This document shows positions 25,146 to 34,832 of a stretch of 64,000 nt of DNA, piece by piece. The notes under the pieces were generated by a model, which saw nothing but the letters and a program-made list of their open reading frames with translations, did no database searches and had not been told where the DNA came from. The position numbers and the translations under genes were made by a program. Location of the stretch: positions 62,001 to 126,000 of the forward strand of contig NZ_KK211162.1 of NCBI RefSeq assembly GCF_000620665.1. Reading direction: 5' to 3'. This DNA comes from Sphingomonas sp. URHD0057 (GTDB lineage: Bacteria; Pseudomonadota; Alphaproteobacteria; Sphingomonadales; Sphingomonadaceae). How positions within the stretch are numbered: position 1 is the stretch's first letter; each line of letters begins with the position of its first letter.

Positions 25146-26402
25146 ATGGATCGCGTGGTGGTGCGCAAGCGGATCGACAAGCGGATACTGATCGGTGGCG
25201 CGGCCGCCGCTGTAGCGTTGATCGTGCTGCTGTTCTGGCTGTTCGCACCGAGCGCGGGGTCAATGACGGTCGCTCGTGACCGCCTGTCGATCGCCACGGT
25301 CCAGTCCGGCACGTTCGAGGATTTCCTCCCGGTCCGCGGCCGAGTGACGCCGCTGGTGACCGTCTATCTCGACGCCGTCGAAGGCGGCCGTGTCGAGAAG
25401 AAGCTGGTCGAGGATGGTGCTGAGGTCGCTCAGGGTCAGCTGCTGGCGATCCTGTCCAACGCCGAGCTGCAATTGTCGACGCTCGAGAAGCAGGCCGAGG
25501 TCGAGCAGCAGCTCAACAACATGCGCAGCCAGGAACTGGCGCTCACCCAGACGCGCAACTCGAACCTGCGCGACCTCAACCAGGCTGAGACGGATCTCGC
25601 CAAGGCGCGACGCCAATATGATCTCTACAAGCCGCTCGCGGACCGCGGCTTCATTTCGAAGAAGAGCCTCAACGACACCAAGGACGACCTCGATTATCAG
25701 CAGCAGCGCCTGCAGATCCTGAAGCAGAGCATCACTCAAACCGAAGCGCTGCAAACCAGTCAGCTGAGTCAGCTGCGGGCCGCGTCGAGCTCGCTCAACA
25801 GCAGCATGGGCATCGCCCACGACAATCTCAGCCAGCTCGCGGTTCGCGCGCCGGTGACGGGGGAACTGAGCGGGTTCGACATCCAGCTCGGCCAGTCGCT
25901 GCAGCAGGGCGAGCGCATCGGACAGATCGACAGCGCGGGCGCCAACAAGCTGCAGGCCGACGTCGACGAATTCTACCTTGGCCGTGTTGCGGTAGGCCAG
26001 ACTGCGACCGCCGAGGCGGAGGGCAAGATCTATCGCCTGAAGGTCGCCAAGGTTTATCCGCAGGTCCGCAACGGCCAGTTCCAGATCGACCTCATCTTCC
26101 AGGGTCCGGCGCCGGCGTCGGTCCAGCGCGGCCAGACGATCCAGGCCAAGCTGACGCTCGGCGATTCCGCGAAGGCGTTGCTGATCCCCAATGGCGCGTT
26201 CTTCAACGACACAGGCGGCTCGTGGATTTTCGTGGTCGACCGGAGCGGCAATGGCGCGACCAAGCGCCAGGTCCGGCTCGGCCGCCGCAACGCCGATTCG
26301 ATCGAAGTGCTGAGCGGGCTCTCCGCCGGCGAGCAGGTCGTCACTTCTTCATACAGCGGGCTGGTCGACAAGGACCGGCTGAGTTTCAGCTCCGGCGAGT
26401 AA
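25146..26402 (+). CDS. Periplasmic adaptor subunit of an ABC/efflux transporter (HlyD/MacA type)
   Basis: A 418-residue membrane fusion protein. One membrane helix (about 14-35, ILIGGAAAAVALIVLLFWLF) is followed by a lipoyl half (GGRVEKKLVEDGAEVAQGQLLAIL split here), a coiled-coil hairpin around 95-225, the second lipoyl half (VRAPVTGELSGFDIQLGQSL) and a beta-barrel with a membrane-proximal domain. It should bridge the inner-membrane permease to an outer-membrane channel. The ATG at 25146 is chosen because the longer frame from 25041 would translate through the TGTCC regulatory array; no strong ribosome site is seen. It is the first gene of the sigma-54 controlled operon. Confidence 0.9.
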   Translation: MDRVVVRKRIDKRILIGGAAAAVALIVLLFWLFAPSAGSMTVARDRLSIATVQSGTFEDFLPVRGRVTPLVTVYLDAVEGGRVEKKLVEDGAEVAQGQLLAILSNAELQLSTLEKQAEVEQQLNNMRSQELALTQTRNSNLRDLNQAETDLAKARRQYDLYKPLADRGFISKKSLNDTKDDLDYQQQRLQILKQSITQTEALQTSQLSQLRAASSSLNSSMGIAHDNLSQLAVRAPVTGELSGFDIQLGQSLQQGERIGQIDSAGANKLQADVDEFYLGRVAVGQTATAEAEGKIYRLKVAKVYPQVRNGQFQIDLIFQGPAPASVQRGQTIQAKLTLGDSAKALLIPNGAFFNDTGGSWIFVVDRSGNGATKRQVRLGRRNADSIEVLSGLSAGEQVVTSSYSGLVDKDRLSFSSGE

Positions 26403-26418
26403 GAAAGGAACATTCCTC

Positions 26419-27099
26419 GTGCTGACCATGACTGGCCTCACCAAGTCCTACCGCACCGACACCGTCGAGACGACGGCGCTCGACAGCGTCGACCTCGACA
26501 TCGCGGACGGCGAGTTCGTCGCGATCATGGGCCCATCCGGATGCGGCAAATCGACGCTGCTCAACGTCATGGGCATGCTCGACAGCCCGACCAGCGGTTC
26601 CTACGTCTTCAACGGGCGGGAGGTCGCGGGCCTGAGCGAAAGCCAGCTCGCCGACACGCGCAAGAGCAACATCGGCTTCATCTTCCAGAGCTTCAACCTG
26701 GTCGACGAGCTGACCGTTCGCGAGAATGTCGAGCTCGCCCTGCTCTACCACAAGTTCGCGGCATCGGAGCGCAAGGCCCGGGTCGAGCGGGTGCTCGACA
26801 AGGTCGGCATCGCGCACCGCGCCAAGCATCGTCCCACTCAGTTGTCCGGCGGCCAGCAACAGCGCGTCGCCGTCGCCCGGGCGCTCGTCGGCGAACCCAA
26901 TCTGATTCTCGCCGACGAGCCAACCGGCAACCTCGATACCGCGCACGGCGAAGAGGTGATGCGGATGCTGCGTCAGCTCAACCAGGAAGGCTCGACCATC
27001 GTCATGGTCACCCACTCGCCGTCCCACGCCGACTTCGCCAGCCGCGTCGTCAACATGCTCGACGGGCGCATCCTGCAAGAACGCCGCCGCGCGGCCTGA
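26419..27099 (+). CDS. ABC transporter ATP-binding protein (LolD/MacB type)
   Basis: A 226-residue ATPase. Walker [10 protein letters not shown] at about 38-46, Q-loop [13 protein letters not shown], signature [16 protein letters not shown], Walker [14 protein letters not shown] and switch His in [11 protein letters not shown] are all intact. The TGNLDT sequence places it with the LolD/FtsE/MacB group that drives mechanotransmission permeases. It starts 16 bp after the adaptor gene (GTG at 26419, or ATG at 26428) with AAAGGAA upstream, and precedes the permease by 43 bp. It would energise the MacB-like permease for export of an envelope stressor, peptide or lipid. Confidence 0.95.
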   Translation: MLTMTGLTKSYRTDTVETTALDSVDLDIADGEFVAIMGPSGCGKSTLLNVMGMLDSPTSGSYVFNGREVAGLSESQLADTRKSNIGFIFQSFNLVDELTVRENVELALLYHKFAASERKARVERVLDKVGIAHRAKHRPTQLSGGQQQRVAVARALVGEPNLILADEPTGNLDTAHGEEVMRMLRQLNQEGSTIVMVTHSPSHADFASRVVNMLDGRILQERRRAA

Positions 27100-27142
27100 C
27101 CTAACCTCCCCGCTCGATACTCATTTCGAAGGATCAAGGATC

Positions 27143-29629
27143 ATGTGGCGGAATTATTGGACAGTCGCGGTACGCGCGCTCGCCAAGAGCAAGACCTATT
27201 CCATCATCAACATCTCCGGCCTCGCCATCGGCATGGCCGCGTGCATCCTGATCCTGCTCTACGTCCGCTATGAGAACAGCTACGACAAGTGGCTGCCGGA
27301 CGCCGACAATACCTATCAATTCCAAGCCTGGTATCCCAATCCGAAGAGCGGGATTCCGCTGTTTGGGCAGATGACCGCCTACGTCACCAAAGACCGCATC
27401 AAAAAGGATTTCCCGCAGGTCGAGCGGGTCGGATTCCTGCTGAGTGGACAGCCGATCATCATGAAGGATGGGCAATCGTCGTTCGGGGACGATTACGGCA
27501 CGACCGACGACGATCTCCTCAAGGTGGTCAAACTCCCGCTGCTGTCGGGGAGCACCCTGACGTCGGCAGGCACCGCCGTTCTGTCCCGGACGGAGGCTAT
27601 TCGCCGCTTCGGCACCGACCAGGTCCTTGGCCGCACGCTCAGCACCGTCGCGAAAGGACAACCTCGCGATTACAAGATCGTCGGCGTATTCAAGGACATT
27701 CCGAAGAATTCGCACATGAAGCTGAACGCGATCCTTCGGGCCGACTTCAACAGCTTCTGGGCAGACCAGCCCAACTTCATGACGCAGTGGGGCTGGCAGT
27801 CGGGGTGGGTCTATGCCGACCTCAAGCCCGGCACCGATCCCAAGCAACTCGACGCGGCCCTGCCTGCGTGGGAGAAGCGTAACATCCCCGACGAGACCAA
27901 CAACGGGATTCGAACCAATCAGGGCGACGACCAGGAGTGGCATTTCGTCAACGTCAAGGACATCCACCTTGGCAAAGCCCAGAACGGTTCAATGACTCCG
28001 GGCAACGACAAGCGAACGGTCGCCACCTTCTCGATCATCGCGCTGCTGATCCTCGGCATGGCGGTCGTGAACTTCACCAATCTGGCGACGGCCCGTGCCG
28101 GTCAGCGCGCCCGTGAGGTCGCGTTGCGCAAGGTGCTGGGCGCGAACCGCAAACAGCTCGTCATACAGTTCGTCGGCGAGGCAATTCTGATCAGCGCAGT
28201 GTCGATGCTGGTGGCGCTTGCGCTCGTCGAACTTCTGGTGCGGCCGTTTGCCGCCTTCCTCGATGCCGGGATCCAATTGCACTATTTCGGGTCGGACGGG
28301 ATCCTGTTGCCGGCAATCGGGGTGACCCTGCTGGTGGGCGTGGTCAGCGGGCTTTACCCGGCGTTCTTCATCTCCCGCTTCAAACCGTCGGACGTGCTGA
28401 AGGCGAACCGCTCCGCGGCGGAAACGCCTGGCTCGGGCCGTCTGCGCACGGCGCTGGTGATCGCTCAGTTCGCGGTGTCGATCGGCCTCATCGTCTGCAC
28501 CGCGGTCGTCTACGCGCAAACCGTCTACGCGCGCACCGTCGACCCTGGGTACAAGCGCGACCATATCCTTCAGATCGACAACATCAGCCGGGCGCAACTG
28601 CGGCCGAGATCCGAAATGATCGTCGAGCAAATGAAGCGCATCCCGGGCGTCGTCGCGGTTGGGCGGACCGATCTGGGCGTCGACACCGACAACAACATCA
28701 ATACCGGCGTGGTCCCGCCGGGCGCGACGCAAACCGTCGACATCGGCAATTACAATGTGGATCTTGGCTTCTTCGATGCGATGGGGCTGACGCTCAAGGC
28801 CGGCCGCTGGTTCGACAATCGGCCAATGGACGACCAGACCTACCCCTATCCTTCAGACCCAGCGGTAGAGAAGGCGATCGCTACTCGCGGCGTCAATGTC
28901 GTGCTCAACGAGCTGGCCGCCAAGAAGCTCGGCTTCGGATCTGCGCAGAACGCAGTTGGCAAGGTGTTTCACGGCGAGATCATTTCCGAGGGCATAAATA
29001 GCGACATCCGGGTCATTGGAGTGGTCGGAGACAGTCAGTTTCGTTCGGTTCGGGACCCGGTGCAGCCGCTCATGTACAACAAGGTCAATCAAGGGCCGGG
29101 CTGGATGATTATCCGCTACAGCGGTGACCCCGCGACGGTTCGCGCCGCGGTCGAGCAGAAGTGGAAGCAGCTGGCCTCCGACGTCCCGTTCGCCGCCAAG
29201 TTCAGCGAAGAAGTCGTGGGCGACCTCTACAAGGCCGAGGATTCGCGAGCCAAGATCTTTGCGTCCTTCTCCCTGCTCGCGGTGCTGATCGGTTGCCTTG
29301 GCCTGTTCGGGCTCGCCTCCTTCACCGCCGAGCGGCGGACCAAGGAGATCGGCATCCGCAAGGTGCTCGGCGCGCGCACTCGCGATATTGTGAGGCTACT
29401 CGTGTGGCAGTTCAGCCGCCCCGTCCTAGTCGCGAACCTGATCGCCTGGCCGGTCGCCTGGTGGGTGATGCGCGATTGGCTCAACGGGTTCGACCAGCGG
29501 ATCACGCTCGGGCCGACGCCGTTCGTGGTGGCCGGAGCGATCGCCCTCGGGATCGCCATTGCGACAGTCGTCGGCCACGCCGTACGCGTCGCCCGCGCCA
29601 ACCCGATCTACGCCTTACGATATGAATGA
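27143..29629 (+). CDS. ABC transporter permease with two FtsX-like domains (intact copy)
   Basis: An 828-residue permease. A helix at 20-42 (INISGLAIGMAACILILLYV) leads to a periplasmic MacB-type domain (about 45-280), then three helices (280-400) with the FtsX signature AREVALRKVLGANRKQLV. A second half repeats the plan: helix near 437-460, periplasmic domain, and the C-terminal three helices with ERRTKEIGIRKVLGARTRDIV. This is the mechanotransmission permease type that works with a LolD-like ATPase and an adaptor. A diverged tandem copy follows 55 bp later. Substrate unknown; the family includes exporters of peptides, macrolides and lipids. Confidence 0.92.
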   Translation: MWRNYWTVAVRALAKSKTYSIINISGLAIGMAACILILLYVRYENSYDKWLPDADNTYQFQAWYPNPKSGIPLFGQMTAYVTKDRIKKDFPQVERVGFLLSGQPIIMKDGQSSFGDDYGTTDDDLLKVVKLPLLSGSTLTSAGTAVLSRTEAIRRFGTDQVLGRTLSTVAKGQPRDYKIVGVFKDIPKNSHMKLNAILRADFNSFWADQPNFMTQWGWQSGWVYADLKPGTDPKQLDAALPAWEKRNIPDETNNGIRTNQGDDQEWHFVNVKDIHLGKAQNGSMTPGNDKRTVATFSIIALLILGMAVVNFTNLATARAGQRAREVALRKVLGANRKQLVIQFVGEAILISAVSMLVALALVELLVRPFAAFLDAGIQLHYFGSDGILLPAIGVTLLVGVVSGLYPAFFISRFKPSDVLKANRSAAETPGSGRLRTALVIAQFAVSIGLIVCTAVVYAQTVYARTVDPGYKRDHILQIDNISRAQLRPRSEMIVEQMKRIPGVVAVGRTDLGVDTDNNINTGVVPPGATQTVDIGNYNVDLGFFDAMGLTLKAGRWFDNRPMDDQTYPYPSDPAVEKAIATRGVNVVLNELAAKKLGFGSAQNAVGKVFHGEIISEGINSDIRVIGVVGDSQFRSVRDPVQPLMYNKVNQGPGWMIIRYSGDPATVRAAVEQKWKQLASDVPFAAKFSEEVVGDLYKAEDSRAKIFASFSLLAVLIGCLGLFGLASFTAERRTKEIGIRKVLGARTRDIVRLLVWQFSRPVLVANLIAWPVAWWVMRDWLNGFDQRITLGPTPFVVAGAIALGIAIATVVGHAVRVARANPIYALRYE

Positions 29630-29684
29630 TTAGACCGGAGCTAGGCAGGCGGACGCCGCGCAATTTCTTGAAGGGATGACAGGC

Positions 29685-32169
29685 ATGTGGCGGAATTACT
29701 GGACGGTCGCGGTCAGGGCTCTGGCGAAGAGCAAGACCTATTCGATCATCAATATCGCCGGCCTCGCCATCGGCATGGCGGCGTGCATCCTGATCCTGCT
29801 CTACGTCCGCTACGAAAATAGCTACGACAAGTGGCTGCCGGACGCCGACAACACCTATCAATTCCAGGCCTGGTATCCCAACCCCAAGAGCGGGATTCCG
29901 CTGTTCGGCCAGATGTCCGCCTACGTCACCGGGGACCGCATCAAGAAGGATTTTCCGCAGGTCGAGCGGGTCGGATTCCTGCTGAGTGGACAGCCGATCA
30001 TCATGAAGGACGGGCAATCCTCGTTCGGTGACGATTACGGCACGACCGACGCCGATCTCCTGAAGGTCATCAAGCTGCCGATGCTCTCGGGCGGCACCCT
30101 GGCCACGGCCGGGACGGCTGTCCTGTCGCAGACCGAAGCCATCAAGCAATTTGGTACCGACCAGGTTATTGGCCGAACGCTGAGCACGGTCGCGAAGGGA
30201 AAGGCTCGTGACTATAAGATCGTCGGCGTTTTCAAGGATATCCCGAAGAATTCCCATCTGAAGCTGAACGCCATCCTGCGAGCGGACTTCAACTCCTATT
30301 TCGCGGATAGCCCGGACTTCATGACCTCATGGGGTTGGCAGTCGGGTTGGGTCTATTTGAATCTGCGACCCGGCACCGACCCGAAGCAGCTCGAAGCCGC
30401 GCTGCCTGCCTGGGAAAAGCGCAACATCCCCGATGAAACCAACAACGGTATCCGCACCAACCAGGGCGACGACCAGGAGTGGCATTTCGTCAACGTCAAG
30501 GACATCCACCTGGGCAAGGCGCAAAATGCCGCGATGACGCCGGGCAACGACAAGCGGACGGTCGCGACCTTCTCGGTGATCGCGCTGCTGATCCTCGGCA
30601 TGGCGATCGTGAACTTCACCAATCTCGCCACGGCGCGGGCCGGGCAGCGCGCCCGCGAAGTCGCGCTGCGCAAGGTGCTCGGCGCGAACCGCAAGCAGCT
30701 CGTCATCCAATTTGTCGGCGAGGCGCTGCTGATCAGCGCGGTTTCGATGTTGGTCGCGCTGGCCCTCGTCGAGCTGCTCGTGCGTCCGTTCGCCGCCTTC
30801 CTCGATGCCGGGATCACGCTTCGCTACTTTGGGTCCGACGGAATCCTTCTGCCGGCCATCGGAGTAACGGTGCTGGTAGGCGTGCTGAGCGGCCTTTATC
30901 CGGCCTTCTTCATATCCCGGTTCAAGCCGTCCGACGTGCTGAAGGCCAATCGCTCGGCGGCGGAGACTCCGGGCGGGCCGCCTCCGGACTGCGCTGGTCA
31001 TCGCGCAATTCGCAGTGTCGATCGGGCTCATCGTCTGCACCGCGGTGGTTTATGCGCAAACCGTCTACGCGCGCACAGTCGATCCTGGATACAAGCGCGA
31101 CTACATCCTGCAGGTCGACAACATGGGCCGCGCGCAGATGCTGTCGCGCTCGGAAATGATTACGGAGCAAATGAAGCACGTGCCCGGCGTGGTGGCGGTC
31201 GGGCGTACCGATATCGGCATCGACACCGACAACAACATCAACAGCGGCGTCGTCGTCCCCGGCGGCACCAAAACGATCGACATTGGCGATTACCGCGTCG
31301 ACCAGGGCTTTTTCGATGCCATGGGGCTGACACTGAAAGCGGGCCGCTGGTTCGACAACCGGCCGATGGACGACCAGACCGTTCCTTATCCGTCGGATCC
31401 GGCGTTCGAGAAGGCCCTCGCGGCGCGCGGCATTAACGTCGTGATCAATGAACTTGCGGCCAAGAAGCTGGGCTTCGGCTCGGCCCAAAATGCCGTGGGC
31501 AAGCTGTTTAGAGGCGACGTCATCAGCGACGGCATCAACACCGACATTCACGTAATTGGCGTGGTCGGCGACAGTCAGTTCCGCTCGGTTCGCGATCCTG
31601 TGCAGCCGCTTTGGTATGCCAAGGTGAACACCGGTCCCGGGTGGATGATCATCCGCTACCATCGTGATCCTGCTACGGTTCGCGCGGCGGTCGAGCAGAA
31701 GTGGAAGCAACTGGCGCCCGACGTGCCGTTCGGCGCGAAATTCAGCGAGGAGGCAGTCGGCGGCCTCTACAAGGCCGAGGATTCGCGCGCGAAGATTTTC
31801 GCCTCCTTCTCTTTGCTCGCGGTGCTGATCGGTTGCCTTGGCTTGTTCGGCCTCGCCTCCTTCACCGCCGAGCGGCGGACCAAGGAGATCGGCATCCGCA
31901 AGGTTCTCGGCGCGCGCACCCGCGACATCGTGCGGCTACTGGTGTGGCAGTTCAGCCGCCCCGTCCTAGTCGCGAACCTGATCGCCTGGCCGGTCGCCTG
32001 GTGGGTGATGCGCGACTGGCTCAACGGCTTCGATCAGCGGATTACACTTGGGCCGACGCCATTCCTCATTGCCGGGGCGATCGCCCTCGGCATCGCCATC
32101 GCGACGGTCGTCGGCCACGCCATCCGCGTGGCGCGCGCCAACCCGATCTACGCGCTGCGCTACGAATAG
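29685..32169 (+). pseudogene. Tandem paralogue of the ABC permease, broken by a 2-bp deletion
   Basis: The ATG at 29685 matches the start of the upstream copy and has AAGGG 9 bases before it; residues 1-430 and the part after about 30979 align closely to that copy along its whole length. At 30972-30978 the sequence GGCGGGC replaces GGCTCGGGC of copy one (28430-28438), a loss of TC in an otherwise colinear alignment. The frame then runs on in a wrong reading to 31436, while the correct frame resumes and continues to 32169. Restoring two bases gives exactly 2487 bp, the same length as copy one. It is therefore a recent inactivation, a programmed shift, or an assembly error. Both FtsX signatures are otherwise conserved, arguing the loss is recent. 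Confidence 0.85.
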
Positions 32170-32180
32170 GCTTTCGACCT

Positions 32181-32213
32181 TGCCTCCGCCGCCACGGGTG
32201 CGCGGCGGAGGCA
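32181..32213. terminator. Bidirectional terminator-like hairpin
   Basis: Perfect 12-bp arms, TGCCTCCGCCGC (32181-32192) and GCGGCGGAGGCA (32202-32213), around a 9-base loop, placed midway between the convergent permease and acyl-CoA dehydrogenase genes. No T-run is present on either side. Confidence 0.65.
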
Positions 32214-32220
32214 GGACCGT

Positions 32221-34017
32221 TCAGAAGGCCTCGACCGGGATCTTCATGAGCGCGTCGGCTCCGGCTTCGACCTTGCGGCGAAGCGCCGTCGATCCCGGCA
32301 GTTCGCGGTCCGCGTAGAAACGCGCCGTTGCAAGCTTGGCTTCATGGAAGGCGGGATCGTCGCTGCCTTCGGCTAAAGCCCGCGCCGACGCTGAGGCGAG
32401 CTTCAGCCACATCCACCCCAAGGCCACCAGGCCCATCAGTTCCATGTAGGCGTATGCGCCGGCTCCGGCGATGTCGGGGTCGCCGGTGGCATGGTGCGCC
32501 AGCCACACGGTTGCCGCCTGGAGGTCGGCGAGCGCGGGTTGGAGGCCGGCCGCGACCCCCGCGGGATCGCCGGCCTTCGCCGCATCATTGAGGTCGGTGC
32601 CGACGAGCTCGAAGAAAGCGCGGATCGCGCGGCCGTTGTCGCGGGGCAGTTTGCGGCCGACCAGGTCCATCGCCTGGATGCCGTTGGTGCCTTCGTAGAT
32701 CTGGGCGATGCGGGCATCGCGGACGAACTGCTCCAAGCCATGCTCGCGGATGTAGCCGTGGCCGCCCAGCACCTGTTGCGCGAGGACCGCCGCCTCAAAG
32801 CCCTTGTCGGTGAGATAGCCTTTGATGACCGGGGTCAGGAGAGAGATGAGATCCTCGGACGCCTGGCGTTCCGCCTCGTCGGGCGAGCGATGCATGAGGT
32901 CGACCTGCAGCGCCCCCCACAAGATCAAGGCTCGCCCAGCCTCGTTCCACGCCTTGGCCTCCATCAACATGCGGCGGACATCGGGATGGACGATGATCGG
33001 GTCGGCGCTGGCCTTGGGATCGCGCGCCTCTTCGTGCAGCGCGCGGCCCTGTCGCCGCTCTTTAGCGTAGGTGACCGCATTCTGGTAGGCGACCTCGCCC
33101 TGGGCGAGTCCCTGGAGGCCGACGCCGAGGCGCGCGGCGTTCATCATGATGAACATCGCCGCGAGGCCCTTTTCGCGTTCTCCCACCAGCCAGCCCTTCG
33201 CGCCGTCGTAATTCATGACGCAGGTGGCGTTGCCGTGGATGCCCATCTTCTTCTCGAGCGCGCCGCAGGACAGCGAGTTGCGCTCGCCGAGCGAGCCGTC
33301 CGCATTGACCAGGAACTTGGGCACTACGAACAGGCTGATGCCCTTCACCGTGTCGGGCGCGCCGACAACCTTGGCGAGAACCAGGTGGATGATGTTTTCG
33401 CTGAGGTCGTGCTCGCCCGAGGAAATGAAGATCTTGGTGCCGGTGATGGCATAGCTGCCGTCCGCTTGCGGTGCCGCGCGGGTCTTTAAAAGCCCGAGGT
33501 CGGTGCCGCAATGCGGCTCGGTGAGATTCATCGTGCCCGTCCAGCGGCCGGTGACCATCCTCGGGATGTAGGTCTGCTTAATTTCGTCCGAGCCTTTGGC
33601 GAGCAATGCGGCGATCGCTCCCGATGTCAGGCCCTGATACATTTCGAAGGCGTGGTTGGCGGACAGGATATATTCGCTGACCGCGGAGCCGATCACCTGC
33701 GGCAGGCCTTGCCCGCCATATTCCTCGGGCGCGGTCAGCGTCGGCCAGCCGGCGTCGCAGAATTGCCAGTAAGCGTCCCTGAAGCCTGGCGGGGCCGTGA
33801 CTGATCCATCCTCGGCGCGCTTGCACCCGGCCTCGTCGCCGACCCGGTTGAGCGGCTGGAGCACCTGTTCCGCGAAACGGGCCGCCTCTCCGAGAATTGC
33901 TTCGACGAGGTCGGGTGTCGCGTTGGCGAACCCGGGAAGGTTCGAGTAGCGGCCGATGTCGAGAACGCCTTCGAGAATGAAACGCGTGTCCTTCACCGGG
34001 GCGGTATAGGTCGGCAT
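32221..34017 (-). CDS. Acyl-CoA dehydrogenase with extended C-terminal domain
   Basis: A 598-residue FAD enzyme that oxidises acyl-CoA to enoyl-CoA. It has the short N-terminal extension ([19 protein letters not shown]) of the large acyl-CoA dehydrogenase group, the helical N-domain, the beta-domain with [13 protein letters not shown] near 168, and the helical C-domain with [20 protein letters not shown] and [20 protein letters not shown] near 430. A further C-terminal domain of about 130 residues follows, as in DmdC-like and other long members. The ATG at 34017 has AAGGGAG 6 bases upstream; an upstream ATG at 34038 does not. Substrate chain length cannot be told from sequence. It stands alone as a transcription unit. 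Confidence 0.94.
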   Translation of the reverse strand: MPTYTAPVKDTRFILEGVLDIGRYSNLPGFANATPDLVEAILGEAARFAEQVLQPLNRVGDEAGCKRAEDGSVTAPPGFRDAYWQFCDAGWPTLTAPEEYGGQGLPQVIGSAVSEYILSANHAFEMYQGLTSGAIAALLAKGSDEIKQTYIPRMVTGRWTGTMNLTEPHCGTDLGLLKTRAAPQADGSYAITGTKIFISSGEHDLSENIIHLVLAKVVGAPDTVKGISLFVVPKFLVNADGSLGERNSLSCGALEKKMGIHGNATCVMNYDGAKGWLVGEREKGLAAMFIMMNAARLGVGLQGLAQGEVAYQNAVTYAKERRQGRALHEEARDPKASADPIIVHPDVRRMLMEAKAWNEAGRALILWGALQVDLMHRSPDEAERQASEDLISLLTPVIKGYLTDKGFEAAVLAQQVLGGHGYIREHGLEQFVRDARIAQIYEGTNGIQAMDLVGRKLPRDNGRAIRAFFELVGTDLNDAAKAGDPAGVAAGLQPALADLQAATVWLAHHATGDPDIAGAGAYAYMELMGLVALGWMWLKLASASARALAEGSDDPAFHEAKLATARFYADRELPGSTALRRKVEAGADALMKIPVEAF

Positions 34018-34125
34018 CGGCGACTCCCTTGCGGGCATGTCCTATGGCGCGGCCGAAGCGGCGTCCAGCGGCGGTGCATCCGCGGTTCAGCACGCTTCGT
34101 AGATAGCGGCATGAGGAGAATGAAC

Positions 34126-34722
34126 ATGCACCGGCTTACCTTCACCCTGACCTCAATGGTTGCGTTGTCCGCGATCGCGGCGCCCGCTCATGCCGATACG
34201 GCAGTGCTCGCTGGCGGCTGCTTCTGGGGCATGGAAAGCGTGTTCGAGCATGTGAAGGGCGTGCAGAACGTCGTTTCCGGATTTGCCGGGGGCGCGGCGC
34301 GCGACGCCGACTACGACTCGGTCAGCTCGGAGCGGACCGGCCACGCCGAGGCGGTGAGAATCAGCTACGACCCGAAGCAGGTCAGCTACGCCCAGCTACT
34401 GCAGATCTTCTTCACCGTGGCTCACGACCCGACGCAGGTAAACCGCCAGGGCCCCGACACCGGCCCAAGCTATCGGTCGGCGATTTTTCCCCAGAACGCG
34501 GGCCAGGCCCGCGCGGCGCGGGCGTTTATCGCCAGGTTCAGCTCAGATCACGCCCACAAGGCGCCGATCGCGACGAAGATAGAGAGCGGCGGCTTCTACC
34601 CGGCGGAGGCTTATCACCAGGATTACGCGCGCCGGCACCCATTCTATCCCTACATCGTCGTCAACGACCGGCCGAAGGTCGCGGCGCTGAAGGTGCGATA
34701 TCCGAGCCTTTTCAAGGCGTAA
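34126..34722 (+). CDS. msrA: Peptide methionine sulfoxide reductase MsrA, exported
   Basis: A 198-residue enzyme that reduces methionine-S-sulfoxide in proteins. A signal peptide (HRLTFTLTSMVALSAIAAPAHA) directs it to the periplasm, unlike the cytosolic housekeeping form. The active site GGCFWGMESVFEHVKGV is near residue 27, followed by the conserved GFAGG, YDPKQVSYAQLLQIFF and YHQDY blocks. The usual C-terminal resolving cysteines are not apparent after the YHQDY block, so recycling may rely on an external thiol. The ATG at 34126 is chosen because GAGGAG (34113-34118) is 7 bases upstream. It is followed by purF with a separate promoter. Confidence 0.93.
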   Translation: MHRLTFTLTSMVALSAIAAPAHADTAVLAGGCFWGMESVFEHVKGVQNVVSGFAGGAARDADYDSVSSERTGHAEAVRISYDPKQVSYAQLLQIFFTVAHDPTQVNRQGPDTGPSYRSAIFPQNAGQARAARAFIARFSSDHAHKAPIATKIESGGFYPAEAYHQDYARRHPFYPYIVVNDRPKVAALKVRYPSLFKA

Positions 34723-34832
34723 GACTGCTAAGCCGTTAAAATTTCACGCTTTATTCATGCAAGGGGCGACAAAGGCGCTGCCTCGCATTATATGGCGGGC
34801 GATACACGGCCGTGCAGGCGATTGGGGCAACC

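Noticed and set aside
34723-34832. Possible PurR-type or purine riboswitch control before purF.
   Set aside because: No recognisable riboswitch fold or PurR palindrome in these 110 bases.
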